Assembly (NCBI GenBank): GCA_031280075.1
Contig: JAITHG010000051.1
Location: 1-7,667, forward strand
Origin: Eubacteriales Family XIII. Incertae Sedis bacterium
GTDB lineage: Bacteria; Bacillota_A; Clostridia; Peptostreptococcales; Anaerovoracaceae
Direction: 5' to 3'
DNA length: 7,667 bases
The position numbers and the translations under genes were made by a program. Shown piece by piece: positions 1-7,172 of this stretch (its first letter is position 1; every line of letters begins with the position of its first letter). The notes below the pieces were generated by a model that saw only the letters and a program-made list of their open reading frames with translations, was not told the origin of the DNA and did no database searches.

Positions 1-69
1 AAAAAGATGCTCCCGTACTATATTCAAAACGGCAAAACGGGATACAGTTTCCACGCCGCCCGCCCGTGA
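1..69 (+). CDS. Possible C-terminal tail of an upstream gene (partial)
   Basis: Frame 1 is open from the window edge to a TGA at 67-69 and would encode 22 residues ending in GYSFHAARP. The third codon positions are GC-rich (about 15 of 22), as in the genes downstream, which fits a real gene end. I do not recognise the peptide. The other two forward frames are also open over this stretch, running to stops near 144 and 154, so openness alone proves nothing. If real, the gene ends 81 nt before the binding-protein gene and could be a regulator or an earlier operon member. Confidence 0.25.
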   Translation, partial: KKMLPYYIQNGKTGYSFHAARP

Positions 70-150
70 GAGTTGGAGGAATATGCATCGGGGACGGCAA
101 AGCAGTCAGCCAAGACGGAAGTGTATCGCATCTAAGGAAGGAGTAAGGAA
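70..150 (+). promoter_or_regulatory. Leader and ribosome binding site of the binding-protein gene
   Basis: This 81-nt stretch precedes the first clear gene. It ends with a strong purine-rich Shine-Dalgarno sequence, AGGAAGGAG at 135-143, seven bases before the ATG at 151, which fits a highly expressed binding protein. I find no convincing paired -35 and -10 boxes here. The only -10-like hexamer is TATATT at 19-24, whose -35 partner would lie outside the window. The transcription start is therefore not placed, and no clear operator palindrome is visible. Confidence 0.5.
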
Positions 151-1260
151 ATGAAAACTAGCAGAAACAGAAGAATCCTCGCGTTGTTATTGGCAGTTCT
201 CATGATTAGCGTGTTTTCGTTCGGGCTCGCTGCCTGCGAGGGCGGCGGTGGGGAGTCCGGTGGCGGTGAGAGCAACACGGGCGACCCCGTGAATACGGAC
301 GACATCACCGTCCCGACAGAATTCAAAGGCAAGAATATCTACGAGGAGGAGATCAAGATCGCATACCTCCCGATCGGAACGGAAGGTCCCGCATTTGTGA
401 TGGCGGACTACGCGATCAAGGACTGCCTCAAGTTCAACGACAACATCAAGGTGGACATCTACCCCTCCGAGTACGATCCCAACAAGCAGGCTTCGAGCAT
501 CCAGGAAGCCATTACACAGGGATACGACGGCATCATGCTCGAGGCGATGGATCCGGTCGTTTCGGCTGGTCCGATCGAAGAAGCTGAAGCGGCAGGCATC
601 CCTGTCATCACCATCAATCTGAACTCGGAGGCGCTGCATACCCTGCACATCCAAGGCAACGACTACATCTCCGGCTGCAACGCTGCCCGGACGCTCGGCG
701 AGGCATGTGGAGGCAAGGGCAAGGCTCTTACCCTGAACGGACCGGCGGCGCAGCAGGCGACGAGCCAGATGGTTCCGGGCTTCAACGAAACCATCGCCGC
801 CGAATTCCCTGACATCGAGATTCTGGGCGATCTTCCGGTTGAAGGTTGGCAGAGCGAAGTAGCTGAGACGCAGATGCGCGATGCCCTGACAAAGTATGAC
901 CAGATCGACATCGTGTACTGCGCGTCCGACGACCTCGCTGACGGCGCGATCAAGGCGATCAAGGCGGCAGGCCGTGAGAAGGACATCAAGGTTCATGGAT
1001 CGATGGGCTATCCGGCTGCCCTGAAGAGGATCAAGGACGGCACGCAGTTCGCCTCCTACTACTCCGATGGTTATGCGGAATACACCACGGTCATCTTCCA
1101 GATGCTGTATTTCATCCAGAACGGGATGACCGCAAGCGCACTTGGCTTGACAGCCACCCCTCTGATCGACCAGCCGACGACGCCGATCACGAAGGAAAAT
1201 GTCGAAACAGTCATCGAGACTTCCCACTGGAGGGAAGCGGATCCGACTGCCGGTCTCTGA
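151..1260 (+). CDS. Sugar-type ABC transporter substrate-binding lipoprotein (RbsB-like, periplasmic-binding type 1)
   Basis: This is the 369-residue extracellular ligand-binding subunit of the ABC importer encoded downstream. The N-terminus is a lipoprotein signal: basic residues 2-8 (KTSRNRR), a hydrophobic core at about 9-25, and a lipobox LAAC at 26-29 with the lipidated Cys29. A flexible Gly/Ser/Glu linker covers about 30-42. The binding fold starts near residue 68 (IKIAYLPIG). It shows the family landmarks GYDGIMLEAMDP from residue 124, AGIPVITIN at 148-156, and YCASDDLADGA at 256-266, which matches the usual 'NDxMAxGA' ligand-site loop. A following GYPAALKRIKDG segment belongs to the second lobe. 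The start is fixed by a strong ribosome site at 135-143. The family binds monosaccharides such as ribose, galactose or xylose, and also autoinducer-2. The binding residues are too diverged from those I know to name the ligand. It heads the probable operon. Confidence 0.93.
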   Translation: MKTSRNRRILALLLAVLMISVFSFGLAACEGGGGESGGGESNTGDPVNTDDITVPTEFKGKNIYEEEIKIAYLPIGTEGPAFVMADYAIKDCLKFNDNIKVDIYPSEYDPNKQASSIQEAITQGYDGIMLEAMDPVVSAGPIEEAEAAGIPVITINLNSEALHTLHIQGNDYISGCNAARTLGEACGGKGKALTLNGPAAQQATSQMVPGFNETIAAEFPDIEILGDLPVEGWQSEVAETQMRDALTKYDQIDIVYCASDDLADGAIKAIKAAGREKDIKVHGSMGYPAALKRIKDGTQFASYYSDGYAEYTTVIFQMLYFIQNGMTASALGLTATPLIDQPTTPITKENVETVIETSHWREADPTAGL

Positions 1261-1318
1261 TCGACGGCATCTGACTGCGCCGAAACGATAGACGCTTGAT
1301 GATAAATTGGTGCTGAAG

Positions 1319-1366
1319 GCTTTGCGGGATTGTGTCGCTTGCTATGCGACACAAATCCTGCAAAGC
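1319..1366 (+). promoter_or_regulatory. Long intercistronic stem-loop after the binding-protein gene
   Basis: An inverted repeat is read directly: 1319-1338 pairs with 1346-1366. Nine pairs next to the loop (1330-1338 with 1346-1354), one bulged A at 1355, then eleven pairs (1319-1329 with 1356-1366) including one G-U at 1326/1359. The loop is seven bases (TTGCTAT, 1339-1345). No run of T follows (the next bases are TGTATATCTGG), so it is not a standard Rho-independent terminator. In other binding-protein transporter operons, such as malE-malF, hairpins in this position protect the upstream message and lower downstream expression. A similar role is likely here but is inferred. An alternative is a DNA operator for a dimeric regulator, since the inner arms TGTGTCGC/GCGACACA form a perfect palindrome around the loop. 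Confidence 0.75.
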
Positions 1367-1502
1367 TGTATATCTGGCACCGGATACCTGCCGTACGACA
1401 TCTGCAAGCATAACACCTGCAAGTCTGTATTCCTATGGTAGCCAAACCTCATGCAAATCGTTGGAGGGCAGAACAGAAACCGCCCGACATTTCTTCAAGA
1501 AT

Positions 1503-1506
1503 GGAG
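1503..1506 (+). promoter_or_regulatory. Ribosome binding site that fixes the permease 1 start
   Basis: GGAG at 1503-1506 lies six bases before the ATG at 1513. In-frame upstream starts at 1435 and 1501 have no purine-rich site at normal spacing, so this element favours 1513. Confidence 0.6.
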
Positions 1507-1512
1507 TTCCCA

Positions 1513-2520
1513 ATGAAATCAAGGATGAAGTCGAGTACAATACGAAGACTGGTTTCCGTTGGTCTGGTCGTCATCTTGGCTGCGGGCTTTGTGGCGGTAT
1601 CGCCTGATTTTCTACTGCCCAGGAACATTGTAATGCTGCTCAGGGACGCAGCATATCTGGGGCTTGTCGCCTGTGGGCTGTCCATCGTCATGATCGGAGG
1701 GGGCATAGACCTGTCTGTGGGCGGCATCGTCTGTGCAGTGGGAATCATCTGTATACGTCTGAGTTTTGCCGGTCTTCACGGCGCTGTCGTCGTGGTTTTG
1801 GGGGTGCTGATCGGAGCACTGTTCGGGCTGCTGAACGGGATTGTCGTCTCAAAGATAGGATTGACGGAATTTGTCGCCACCCTGGCGACGGGCTTCGCCT
1901 TCTTCGGGATGGGGTTGATGTTTGCCTACAAAGATGCGGCTGGTGTCTTCACGTCCGTAGGGATCAAGAGCAAGTCCCTGCTCGCGTTCGGGCATCAGGT
2001 GTGGGAGAGTGGACTGTACCCGATCACAGTGTGCTGGCTTGTCTTGACTGTCGTCATGTATGCCGTGATGCACAAGACCAAATTCGGTCTTTATACCTAT
2101 GCGATCGGTTCAAACCAAAAGGCATCTGCCATGTCAGGGATCGACGTTGCCAAGACGAAGATCATCGGCTTTGTCCTGAGTGGAGCGTTTGCGGGGCTTG
2201 CCGCAGTGCTTGTGACCGCATACAACCGCACGGCGCACACGTCGCTGGGCAATGGCTATGAGTTCCAGGCTATAGCCGCCTGCGTCGTAGGCGGGATCGT
2301 GTTAGGAGGCGGTAAGGGGGATGCCGTAAGCGCGTTTTTGGGAGCCCTCTTCATGCTGATCGTGACCAATGGGATCAACAAGCTTCAGCTGGAGGCGCAT
2401 TACCAGTATATTGTGCAGGGAGGGCTGATCGTGATCGCGATCGCTTTTGACGCACAGTTCGCCAAATTCTCATACCGCCGCAAACTGAAGGAGCAGCGGA
2501 TGACCACAGTCAACCCGTGA
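1513..2520 (+). CDS. ABC transporter permease 1 (RbsC-like, BPD_transp_2)
   Basis: This 335-residue inner-membrane protein forms part of the translocation channel. It begins with a basic tail (MKSRMKSSTIRR) and then hydrophobic segments through most of its length, as expected for this polytopic family. Family landmarks are GGGIDLSVG at 62-70, AIGSNQKASAMSGI at 197-210, which resembles the ATPase-contact loop, and VVGGIVLGGGKGD at 258-270. The C-terminus is again charged and cytoplasmic (RRKLKEQR). The open frame extends up to 1435, but the extra 26 residues are hydrophilic, lack a ribosome site and make the protein longer than the family's usual 320-340, so 1513 is chosen; 1501 or 1525 remain possible. 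The gene ends 16 nt before the ATPase gene. It is homologous in motif order to permease 2 but clearly different in sequence, so the pair probably forms a heterodimer. Confidence 0.9.
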   Translation: MKSRMKSSTIRRLVSVGLVVILAAGFVAVSPDFLLPRNIVMLLRDAAYLGLVACGLSIVMIGGGIDLSVGGIVCAVGIICIRLSFAGLHGAVVVVLGVLIGALFGLLNGIVVSKIGLTEFVATLATGFAFFGMGLMFAYKDAAGVFTSVGIKSKSLLAFGHQVWESGLYPITVCWLVLTVVMYAVMHKTKFGLYTYAIGSNQKASAMSGIDVAKTKIIGFVLSGAFAGLAAVLVTAYNRTAHTSLGNGYEFQAIAACVVGGIVLGGGKGDAVSAFLGALFMLIVTNGINKLQLEAHYQYIVQGGLIVIAIAFDAQFAKFSYRRKLKEQRMTTVNP

Positions 2521-2536
2521 CGGAAAGGAGGAAGGC

Positions 2537-4108
2537 ATGGCGAATGATGAAGCCAGGCAGGAGTCGCTGCACGATGCCTTGGAAGATACCGCTCCCAAGA
2601 CGGAGGGTGTCCTGCTGACATGCAAAGGCATCGACAAATCCTTCAGTGGCGTCCAGGTGCTGTTCGGTGTCAACTATGAAATGGACTACGGTGAAGTCCA
2701 TGCACTGATGGGAGAGAACGGTGCAGGCAAATCGACCCTGATCAAGATCGTGACCGGGGTTTACCACAAGGATTCCGGACAGCTGTACATTGACGGGGAA
2801 CCTGTCGAGATCGGCAATCCGATCGAGGCACGCACGCACGGCATCGCCGTCATCTACCAGGAACTGAGCCTGGTGCCCGACTTGACGGTGATGGAGAACA
2901 TCTACCTTGGGCAGGAGCTGACCAAGGTGGGCATGCTGGAAAAGGCACGGATGCGCGGGCGGGTGACAGACCTGATCAAACGCTATGAGCTAGACCTGAA
3001 CCCGGATGTGACCATCGAAGTGCTCAGCATGGCACAGCGCCAGATGGTGGAAGTGCTGAAGGCACTCAGCCAGGACGCAAAGCTGATCATCATGGATGAG
3101 CCGACATCCTCCCTTTCCGCCTCGGAGTCGGAGCACCTGTTCCACACCATCGAGAGCCTCAAGAAAAAGGGGACAGGGATCATCTATGTGACGCATCGTC
3201 TTGAAGAGGTCTACCGCATCGCGGACAGGCTCACGGTCATGCGCAACGGCGAAGTGGTGGGGACGCTGGCGAAGGATGAGATCAACCCGAAGACCGTGAC
3301 GACCATGATGATCGGCAGGGAGATAAAGACCGAGCGGGGAGAGAAGGCCACCTTCAACAAGGAGAACTGCCTTGAAGTCCAGAACCTCAGCTATGGGGAC
3401 ATGCTCAAAGATGTCAGCTTCCGCGCCTACGGGGGTGAAATCCTCGGCATCGGCGGGCTTGTGGGGTCGGGTCGCACCGAGCTCGTGCACTGCATCTATG
3501 GTGCAAAAAAACAGAGCGGCGGTACGATCACACTCAACAGGGCACCGGTTTCAAAATCCATTATCAAGAACATCAACAACGGCTTCGGGCTTGTCCCGGA
3601 GGATCGACGCATCGAGGGTTTCAACCCGATGCAGACCGTTGAGAAGAACATAACCATTTCAAGTTACGATGTGCTCGCATCGCTCCTTGGGGTTGTCTCC
3701 GCCAAAAAGGAACGGGAGTGGGCAGACGACGCGATCGAAAAATACGATATCCGACCCAAAAACCGCATGATGCTCGTCGAGAACATGTCGGGGGGGAACC
3801 AGCAGAAGGTGATTCTGAGCCGCTGGCTGGTGCGCAACCCCAAGGTGCTCATCCTGGATGAGCCCACCGTTGGGGTGGATGTCGGCGTGCGCGCCGAGCT
3901 GTACAAGTACATGCGTGAACTCGCAGAAGCTGGATCCATTATCATAATGGTATCATCCGACCTCTTCGAACTCGTGCATGTCTCCGACCGGATCCTCGTC
4001 ATGCACGACGGCAGGTTCTTCGAGGAATTCGACGGCGAAAAAGCTACGCAGACTGCAGTTCTCATGGCTGCGTCCGGCGAGCATACGGAGGAAGGGGTCG
4101 CGTTATGA
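2537..4108 (+). CDS. Sugar-type ABC transporter ATP-binding protein with two ABC domains (RbsA/MglA-like)
   Basis: This 523-residue cytoplasmic ATPase powers uptake. The N-terminal domain has Walker A GENGAGKST at 59-67, Q-loop Gln108, a signature LSMAQ at 163-167, Walker B LIIMDE at 183-188 and switch His220 (VTHR). The C-terminal domain is degenerate in the way typical of the family: GLVGSGRTE at 307-315 replaces Walker A (no Lys), PEDRR sits at 354-358, the signature is MSGGNQ at 417-422, Walker B is VLILDE at 437-442, and SSDL at 473-476 stands where the switch His would be. One ATP site is thus probably catalytic and the other reduced, as in RbsA and MglA. Length is slightly above the usual 495-510 because of about 20 extra acidic N-terminal residues. 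The start has an excellent ribosome site, AAGGAGG at 2525-2531. The stop overlaps the next start in ATGA. Confidence 0.96.
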   Translation: MANDEARQESLHDALEDTAPKTEGVLLTCKGIDKSFSGVQVLFGVNYEMDYGEVHALMGENGAGKSTLIKIVTGVYHKDSGQLYIDGEPVEIGNPIEARTHGIAVIYQELSLVPDLTVMENIYLGQELTKVGMLEKARMRGRVTDLIKRYELDLNPDVTIEVLSMAQRQMVEVLKALSQDAKLIIMDEPTSSLSASESEHLFHTIESLKKKGTGIIYVTHRLEEVYRIADRLTVMRNGEVVGTLAKDEINPKTVTTMMIGREIKTERGEKATFNKENCLEVQNLSYGDMLKDVSFRAYGGEILGIGGLVGSGRTELVHCIYGAKKQSGGTITLNRAPVSKSIIKNINNGFGLVPEDRRIEGFNPMQTVEKNITISSYDVLASLLGVVSAKKEREWADDAIEKYDIRPKNRMMLVENMSGGNQQKVILSRWLVRNPKVLILDEPTVGVDVGVRAELYKYMRELAEAGSIIIMVSSDLFELVHVSDRILVMHDGRFFEEFDGEKATQTAVLMAASGEHTEEGVAL

Positions 4109-5121
4109 CAAAGCTCACGAACGGAATCCGCGGAGTATGGGGGTTGCGTGCGCTTATCCTGATCTTGGTCTGCATCTTCATGGCCATCGTCGAACCCCGC
4201 TTCTTCAGACCGGACAATTTCCTCAGCATCCTACTGGCGATCTCCGTCTACGGGATCATGTCGTGCGGGATGCTGTATGTAGTCCTCATCGGGGGGCTCG
4301 ATCTTTCGATGGGAAGCGTCGCAGGGCTTTCGGCGACGATCGTCTGCGTCATCTCGATGCGGGGGGACTATTCCATGCCGAGCATGCTGCTCAGTATTGT
4401 TGTCGCCATCGCCGTCTCCCTGGCGGTCGGCTACTTCCATGGACTGCTGGTCACAGCCATCAATATGCCTTCCTTTGTCGTGACGCTCGCCACGAAGTAC
4501 CTACTTTACGGGCTGATTCCAGTAGTCAGCGGAATTGCAAGGACTTATGTGCGCGAGGAGACGTTCATTGATGCCATCGCGAACGCAAAGCTCCTGGGCA
4601 TCCCTTCCCGCGTCATCATCTTTGTGGTCTTTGGGCTTATCTGTTGGTTCCTTCTGTCAAAGACGACGTTTGGCAGGCGCATCTATGCAATCGGGGGCAA
4701 CCCCACCGCTGCAGAGTTCGTGGGAATCAAGGTGCACCGCAACACGAAGATCGCCTACATGATCTCCGCCTTTTCGGCATGCATCGGCGGTATCGTGCTT
4801 GCTTCGGCGACGCTGACTGCCGGGCAGACGACGGGGTTCGGATACGAAGGTATGGTTCTCATGGCAATGATCGTCGGGGGCATCAACCTCGCCGGCGGCA
4901 AAGGGGACATCTCCGGTGCGGTGTTCGGCGCGCTGCTGGTCGGCATCATCCAGAACATCATCAACCTCGCCTCCTTCCTGAACCCGGATTATTTGAAGTT
5001 CTATCAGGGGTTCATCATCCTCATCGTTGTCGTCATCACGGTCGTGGTCGAGAAACGCGATCGCAGAGGCATCAGCAGAAAGGCGAAGAAGGCGGCACAG
5101 ATGGCATCCGAGAACGAATAG
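4105..5121 (+). CDS. ABC transporter permease 2 (RbsC-like, BPD_transp_2)
   Basis: This 338-residue membrane protein is the second channel subunit. Landmarks are GGLDLSMG at 63-70, YAIGGNPTAAEFVGI at 194-208 and IVGGINLAGGKGD at 256-268. The protein ends in a long hydrophobic segment and a basic tail (EKRDRRGISRKAKK), which should lie in the cytoplasm. Its ATG overlaps the ATPase stop by four bases (ATGA), so translation is probably coupled; GGAGGAAGGGG at 4087-4097 can serve as ribosome site. It shares the motif layout of permease 1, with the DLS motif at the same residue number, but has a different sequence. E. coli YtfT/YjfF (galactofuranose) and LsrC/LsrD (autoinducer-2) are known transporters of this class with two distinct permeases. 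That is a parallel in architecture only and does not identify the substrate. Confidence 0.94.
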   Translation: MTKLTNGIRGVWGLRALILILVCIFMAIVEPRFFRPDNFLSILLAISVYGIMSCGMLYVVLIGGLDLSMGSVAGLSATIVCVISMRGDYSMPSMLLSIVVAIAVSLAVGYFHGLLVTAINMPSFVVTLATKYLLYGLIPVVSGIARTYVREETFIDAIANAKLLGIPSRVIIFVVFGLICWFLLSKTTFGRRIYAIGGNPTAAEFVGIKVHRNTKIAYMISAFSACIGGIVLASATLTAGQTTGFGYEGMVLMAMIVGGINLAGGKGDISGAVFGALLVGIIQNIINLASFLNPDYLKFYQGFIILIVVVITVVVEKRDRRGISRKAKKAAQMASENE

Positions 5122-5124
5122 TGT

Positions 5125-5131
5125 AAAGGTG
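5125..5131 (+). promoter_or_regulatory. Ribosome binding site that fixes the first reductase start
   Basis: AAAGGTG at 5125-5131 precedes the ATG at 5141 by nine bases. The frame stays open back to an ATG at 5027 inside permease 2, but that extension is Arg-rich shadow sequence, and the conserved barrel start (FPRLFEPIQLG) falls right after 5141. Confidence 0.55.
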
Positions 5132-5140
5132 CAACAGGTT

Positions 5141-7150
5141 ATGGACACACTGAAATTCCCGAGGCTCTTCGAGCCGATCCAGCTGGGGCGCACCCTGTTC
5201 CGGCACCGGAGCTTCTCGTCCCCGCAGGACATCTACCGGCTGACCTACGAGGGCTTCCTCGACCCGGAGGGCACCGCCTTCTATGAGCGCAAGGCACTCG
5301 GTGGCTATGCCGCCGTGACACTCGGCGACTTCTTCGTCGATTCCGCACATGGGCGCAGCCACCAGTTCCAGCTCGTCGGCGACGACATCAAGGGGCGGGG
5401 CAGCCTGACGCGCACGGCGAATGCCATCAAGCGGCACGGGGCGGCGGCGGGCGTGGAGCTCAACCACGCGGGCAAGAATGCCCATCTCTCCTTGGACAGC
5501 CAGGGCTTTGTCTGGGGGGTCACGGCGGGCGAGACGGAGTCCGGCGGCGAGATCCGGGAGATGGACGACGAACGGATTGCGCAAATCATCGAGTGCTATG
5601 CGGCAGGCGCGGCGTTTGCCGTGCAGTGCGGCTACAACTTCATCAGCATCCACATGGGGCATGGCTGGCTGCCTGCCCAGTTCATGTCGCCTGCCGACAA
5701 CCAGCGGAAGGACGGCTGGGGCGGCACCTTCGAAAACCGGATGCGCTTCCCGCTCGCCCTCCTCGGTGCCGTCCGCAGACGCATCGGCGCGGGCGTGCCG
5801 ATCGAAGTCCGCCTCAGCGGGGACGAGGCATACCCCGGCGGCTACGACATCGAGTACGCCGTGGAGATCGCAAAGACGCTCGACGGGCACGTGGACATCC
5901 TCCACGTCTCGGCGGGTCACCACGAATACCCGAGCGCGAGCATGGTCACGCACCCGCCGCTCTTTGCTCCGGACGGGGTGAACGTGCACCTCGCCGCAGA
6001 GATCAAGAAGCACGTGAAGACCGCCGTCGGGACGGTGGGCGCGCTGACGGATCCCGCCCACATGGAAGAGATCCTCGCAAGCGGTCAGGCGGACATCCTG
6101 AACCTCGGCAGGCAGACCCTCGCCGACCCGGATCTGCCACTGAAGGCGCGCACGGGGCACGAGGACGAGATCAACCGCTGCCTGCGCTGCATGAGCTGTT
6201 TTTCGACGAGCACGTCGAGCGGCATCTTCTACTGCGCGACCAACCCCGAGATCGGGCATGAGTCCGACAGCATGAACGAGACGCCGCCCCCCTTCCGGAA
6301 GAAGGTGCTCGTCATCGGCGGCGGGGTCGGCGGCATGCAGGCTGCCCTGACCTGTGCGCAGCGGGGGCATGAGGTCATCCTGTGCGAGAAGGCGGACGAG
6401 CTGGGCGGCACGCTGCTCTGCGAGCGCGGCGTGCCCTTCAAGGACAAGATCGACTCCTACCTGGCGCGCCAGGCGCTGCGCCTGTCCCGCCAGCCCGTAG
6501 ACATCCGGCTGGGCACGGAGGCGACAGAGACCCTCGTGCGCGAAATCGCCCCGGATGCCATCATCGCCGCCCTCGGGGCAAGACCCGTGAAACCACCCAT
6601 CCCCGGCATTGACGGGGCAAACGTCCACGGTGCGGAGGCGGTCTTCCGGGACATCGCCCTCGCGGGGCAGCGCGTCGTCATCCTCGGCGGCGGGCTCGTC
6701 GGTCTGGAGCTCGGCATCCATCTGGCGCAAAACGGGCGCAAGGTCAGCGTCGTCGAGATGCTGGACACCACGCTCGCAAGCATGGGCGAGGTGAACACAT
6801 CGGACATGATCGACCATCCGGAACTGCTGGCACCCGGCACGAACATCGTGCACGGCATCGCCCTCGGCGAGCAGATGAAGCGGCTGCCGGATCTGGCGCT
6901 CTTCACCTCCACGAAGGCGCTGCGGATCACGGATGCGGGCGTTACGGTGGAGGACGCGGAGGGGCAGCGCGAGATCGCGGCGGACACGGTCGTCTACGCG
7001 GTCGGCTACAGCCCCCTGCGCGAAGAGGCGCTCGCCTTCGGGGCGCTCGCGCCGGAATTCTATGTGCTCGGCGACTGCGTGCAGCCCGCCAACATCATGG
7101 CGGCGACCGCGCTCGCCTGGCAGGCGGCACGCGACATCGGACGGATCTAA
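5141..7150 (+). CDS. FMN/FAD/[4Fe-4S] NADH-dependent reductase, Old Yellow Enzyme / 2,4-dienoyl-CoA reductase (FadH) family
   Basis: The 669-residue cytoplasmic enzyme should pass electrons from NAD(P)H through FAD and an iron-sulfur cluster to FMN, then reduce an activated C=C bond. Residues 1 to about 340 form the FMN barrel: PRLFEPIQLG near the start, ELNHAG at 106-111, HMGHGW at 171-176, VRLSGDE at 223-229, GHHE at 259-262 and the phosphate-binding GR at 323-324. The cluster ligands are Cys347, Cys350, Cys353 and Cys365. Dinucleotide folds follow with GGGVGG at 393-398 (FAD) and GGGLVG at 516-521 (NAD(P)H). A typical YVLGDC FAD motif lies near the end. Family members include FadH, trimethylamine dehydrogenase, clostridial enoate reductases and BaiCD/BaiH. 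Trp176 stands where OYE1 has its proton-donor Tyr196. The gene follows permease 2 by 19 nt with no terminator and is visibly richer in GC. The family is secure; the substrate is unknown. Confidence 0.93.
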   Translation: MDTLKFPRLFEPIQLGRTLFRHRSFSSPQDIYRLTYEGFLDPEGTAFYERKALGGYAAVTLGDFFVDSAHGRSHQFQLVGDDIKGRGSLTRTANAIKRHGAAAGVELNHAGKNAHLSLDSQGFVWGVTAGETESGGEIREMDDERIAQIIECYAAGAAFAVQCGYNFISIHMGHGWLPAQFMSPADNQRKDGWGGTFENRMRFPLALLGAVRRRIGAGVPIEVRLSGDEAYPGGYDIEYAVEIAKTLDGHVDILHVSAGHHEYPSASMVTHPPLFAPDGVNVHLAAEIKKHVKTAVGTVGALTDPAHMEEILASGQADILNLGRQTLADPDLPLKARTGHEDEINRCLRCMSCFSTSTSSGIFYCATNPEIGHESDSMNETPPPFRKKVLVIGGGVGGMQAALTCAQRGHEVILCEKADELGGTLLCERGVPFKDKIDSYLARQALRLSRQPVDIRLGTEATETLVREIAPDAIIAALGARPVKPPIPGIDGANVHGAEAVFRDIALAGQRVVILGGGLVGLELGIHLAQNGRKVSVVEMLDTTLASMGEVNTSDMIDHPELLAPGTNIVHGIALGEQMKRLPDLALFTSTKALRITDAGVTVEDAEGQREIAADTVVYAVGYSPLREEALAFGALAPEFYVLGDCVQPANIMAATALAWQAARDIGRI

Positions 7151-7172
7151 AAGGCCGCAGGGAGGAACGAAA

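Larger units (their letters stand above)
1261..1512 (+). other. Non-coding gap between binding protein and permease 1
   Basis: These 252 nt separate the binding-protein stop from the preferred permease start. Besides the stem-loop at 1319-1366, the hexamer CTGCAA occurs three times (1358, 1402, 1417), the first and third followed by similar CTGTAT-type bases. A purine-rich TGGAGG at 1462-1467 resembles a ribosome site but no start codon follows at a usable distance. I see no convincing promoter. All other genes in the window are packed within 22 nt of each other, so this gap stands out and may hold control elements. Confidence 0.5.

Noticed and set aside
83..154. A 23-codon leader peptide with GGAGGA just upstream and a stop overlapping the binding-protein start (ATGA)
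   Set aside because: The spacing from GGAGGA to ATG is only two bases and the Arg-rich peptide shows no regulatory codon run, so I do not call it a gene.
187..1227. A 346-codon open frame on the minus strand opposite the binding-protein gene
   Set aside because: It is a shadow of the real gene; no domain or ribosome site supports it, while the plus strand has a lipobox and the full binding-protein fold.
1319..1380. Rho-independent terminator at the intercistronic hairpin
   Set aside because: No T-run follows the stem and the stem is longer than usual; the genes beyond it belong to the same transporter.
1435..1512. Extension of permease 1 to an upstream ATG at 1435
   Set aside because: No ribosome site lies before 1435, the added residues are hydrophilic and the protein would be longer than usual for the family.
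1332..1607. A 91-codon plus-strand frame running from the hairpin into permease 1
   Set aside because: It starts inside the stem-loop, has no ribosome site, and its second half is an out-of-frame reading of the permease.
5027..5140. Extension of the first reductase to an upstream ATG at 5027
   Set aside because: The extra 38 residues overlap permease 2, are Arg-rich and resemble nothing in the family; the barrel start and ribosome site fit 5141.
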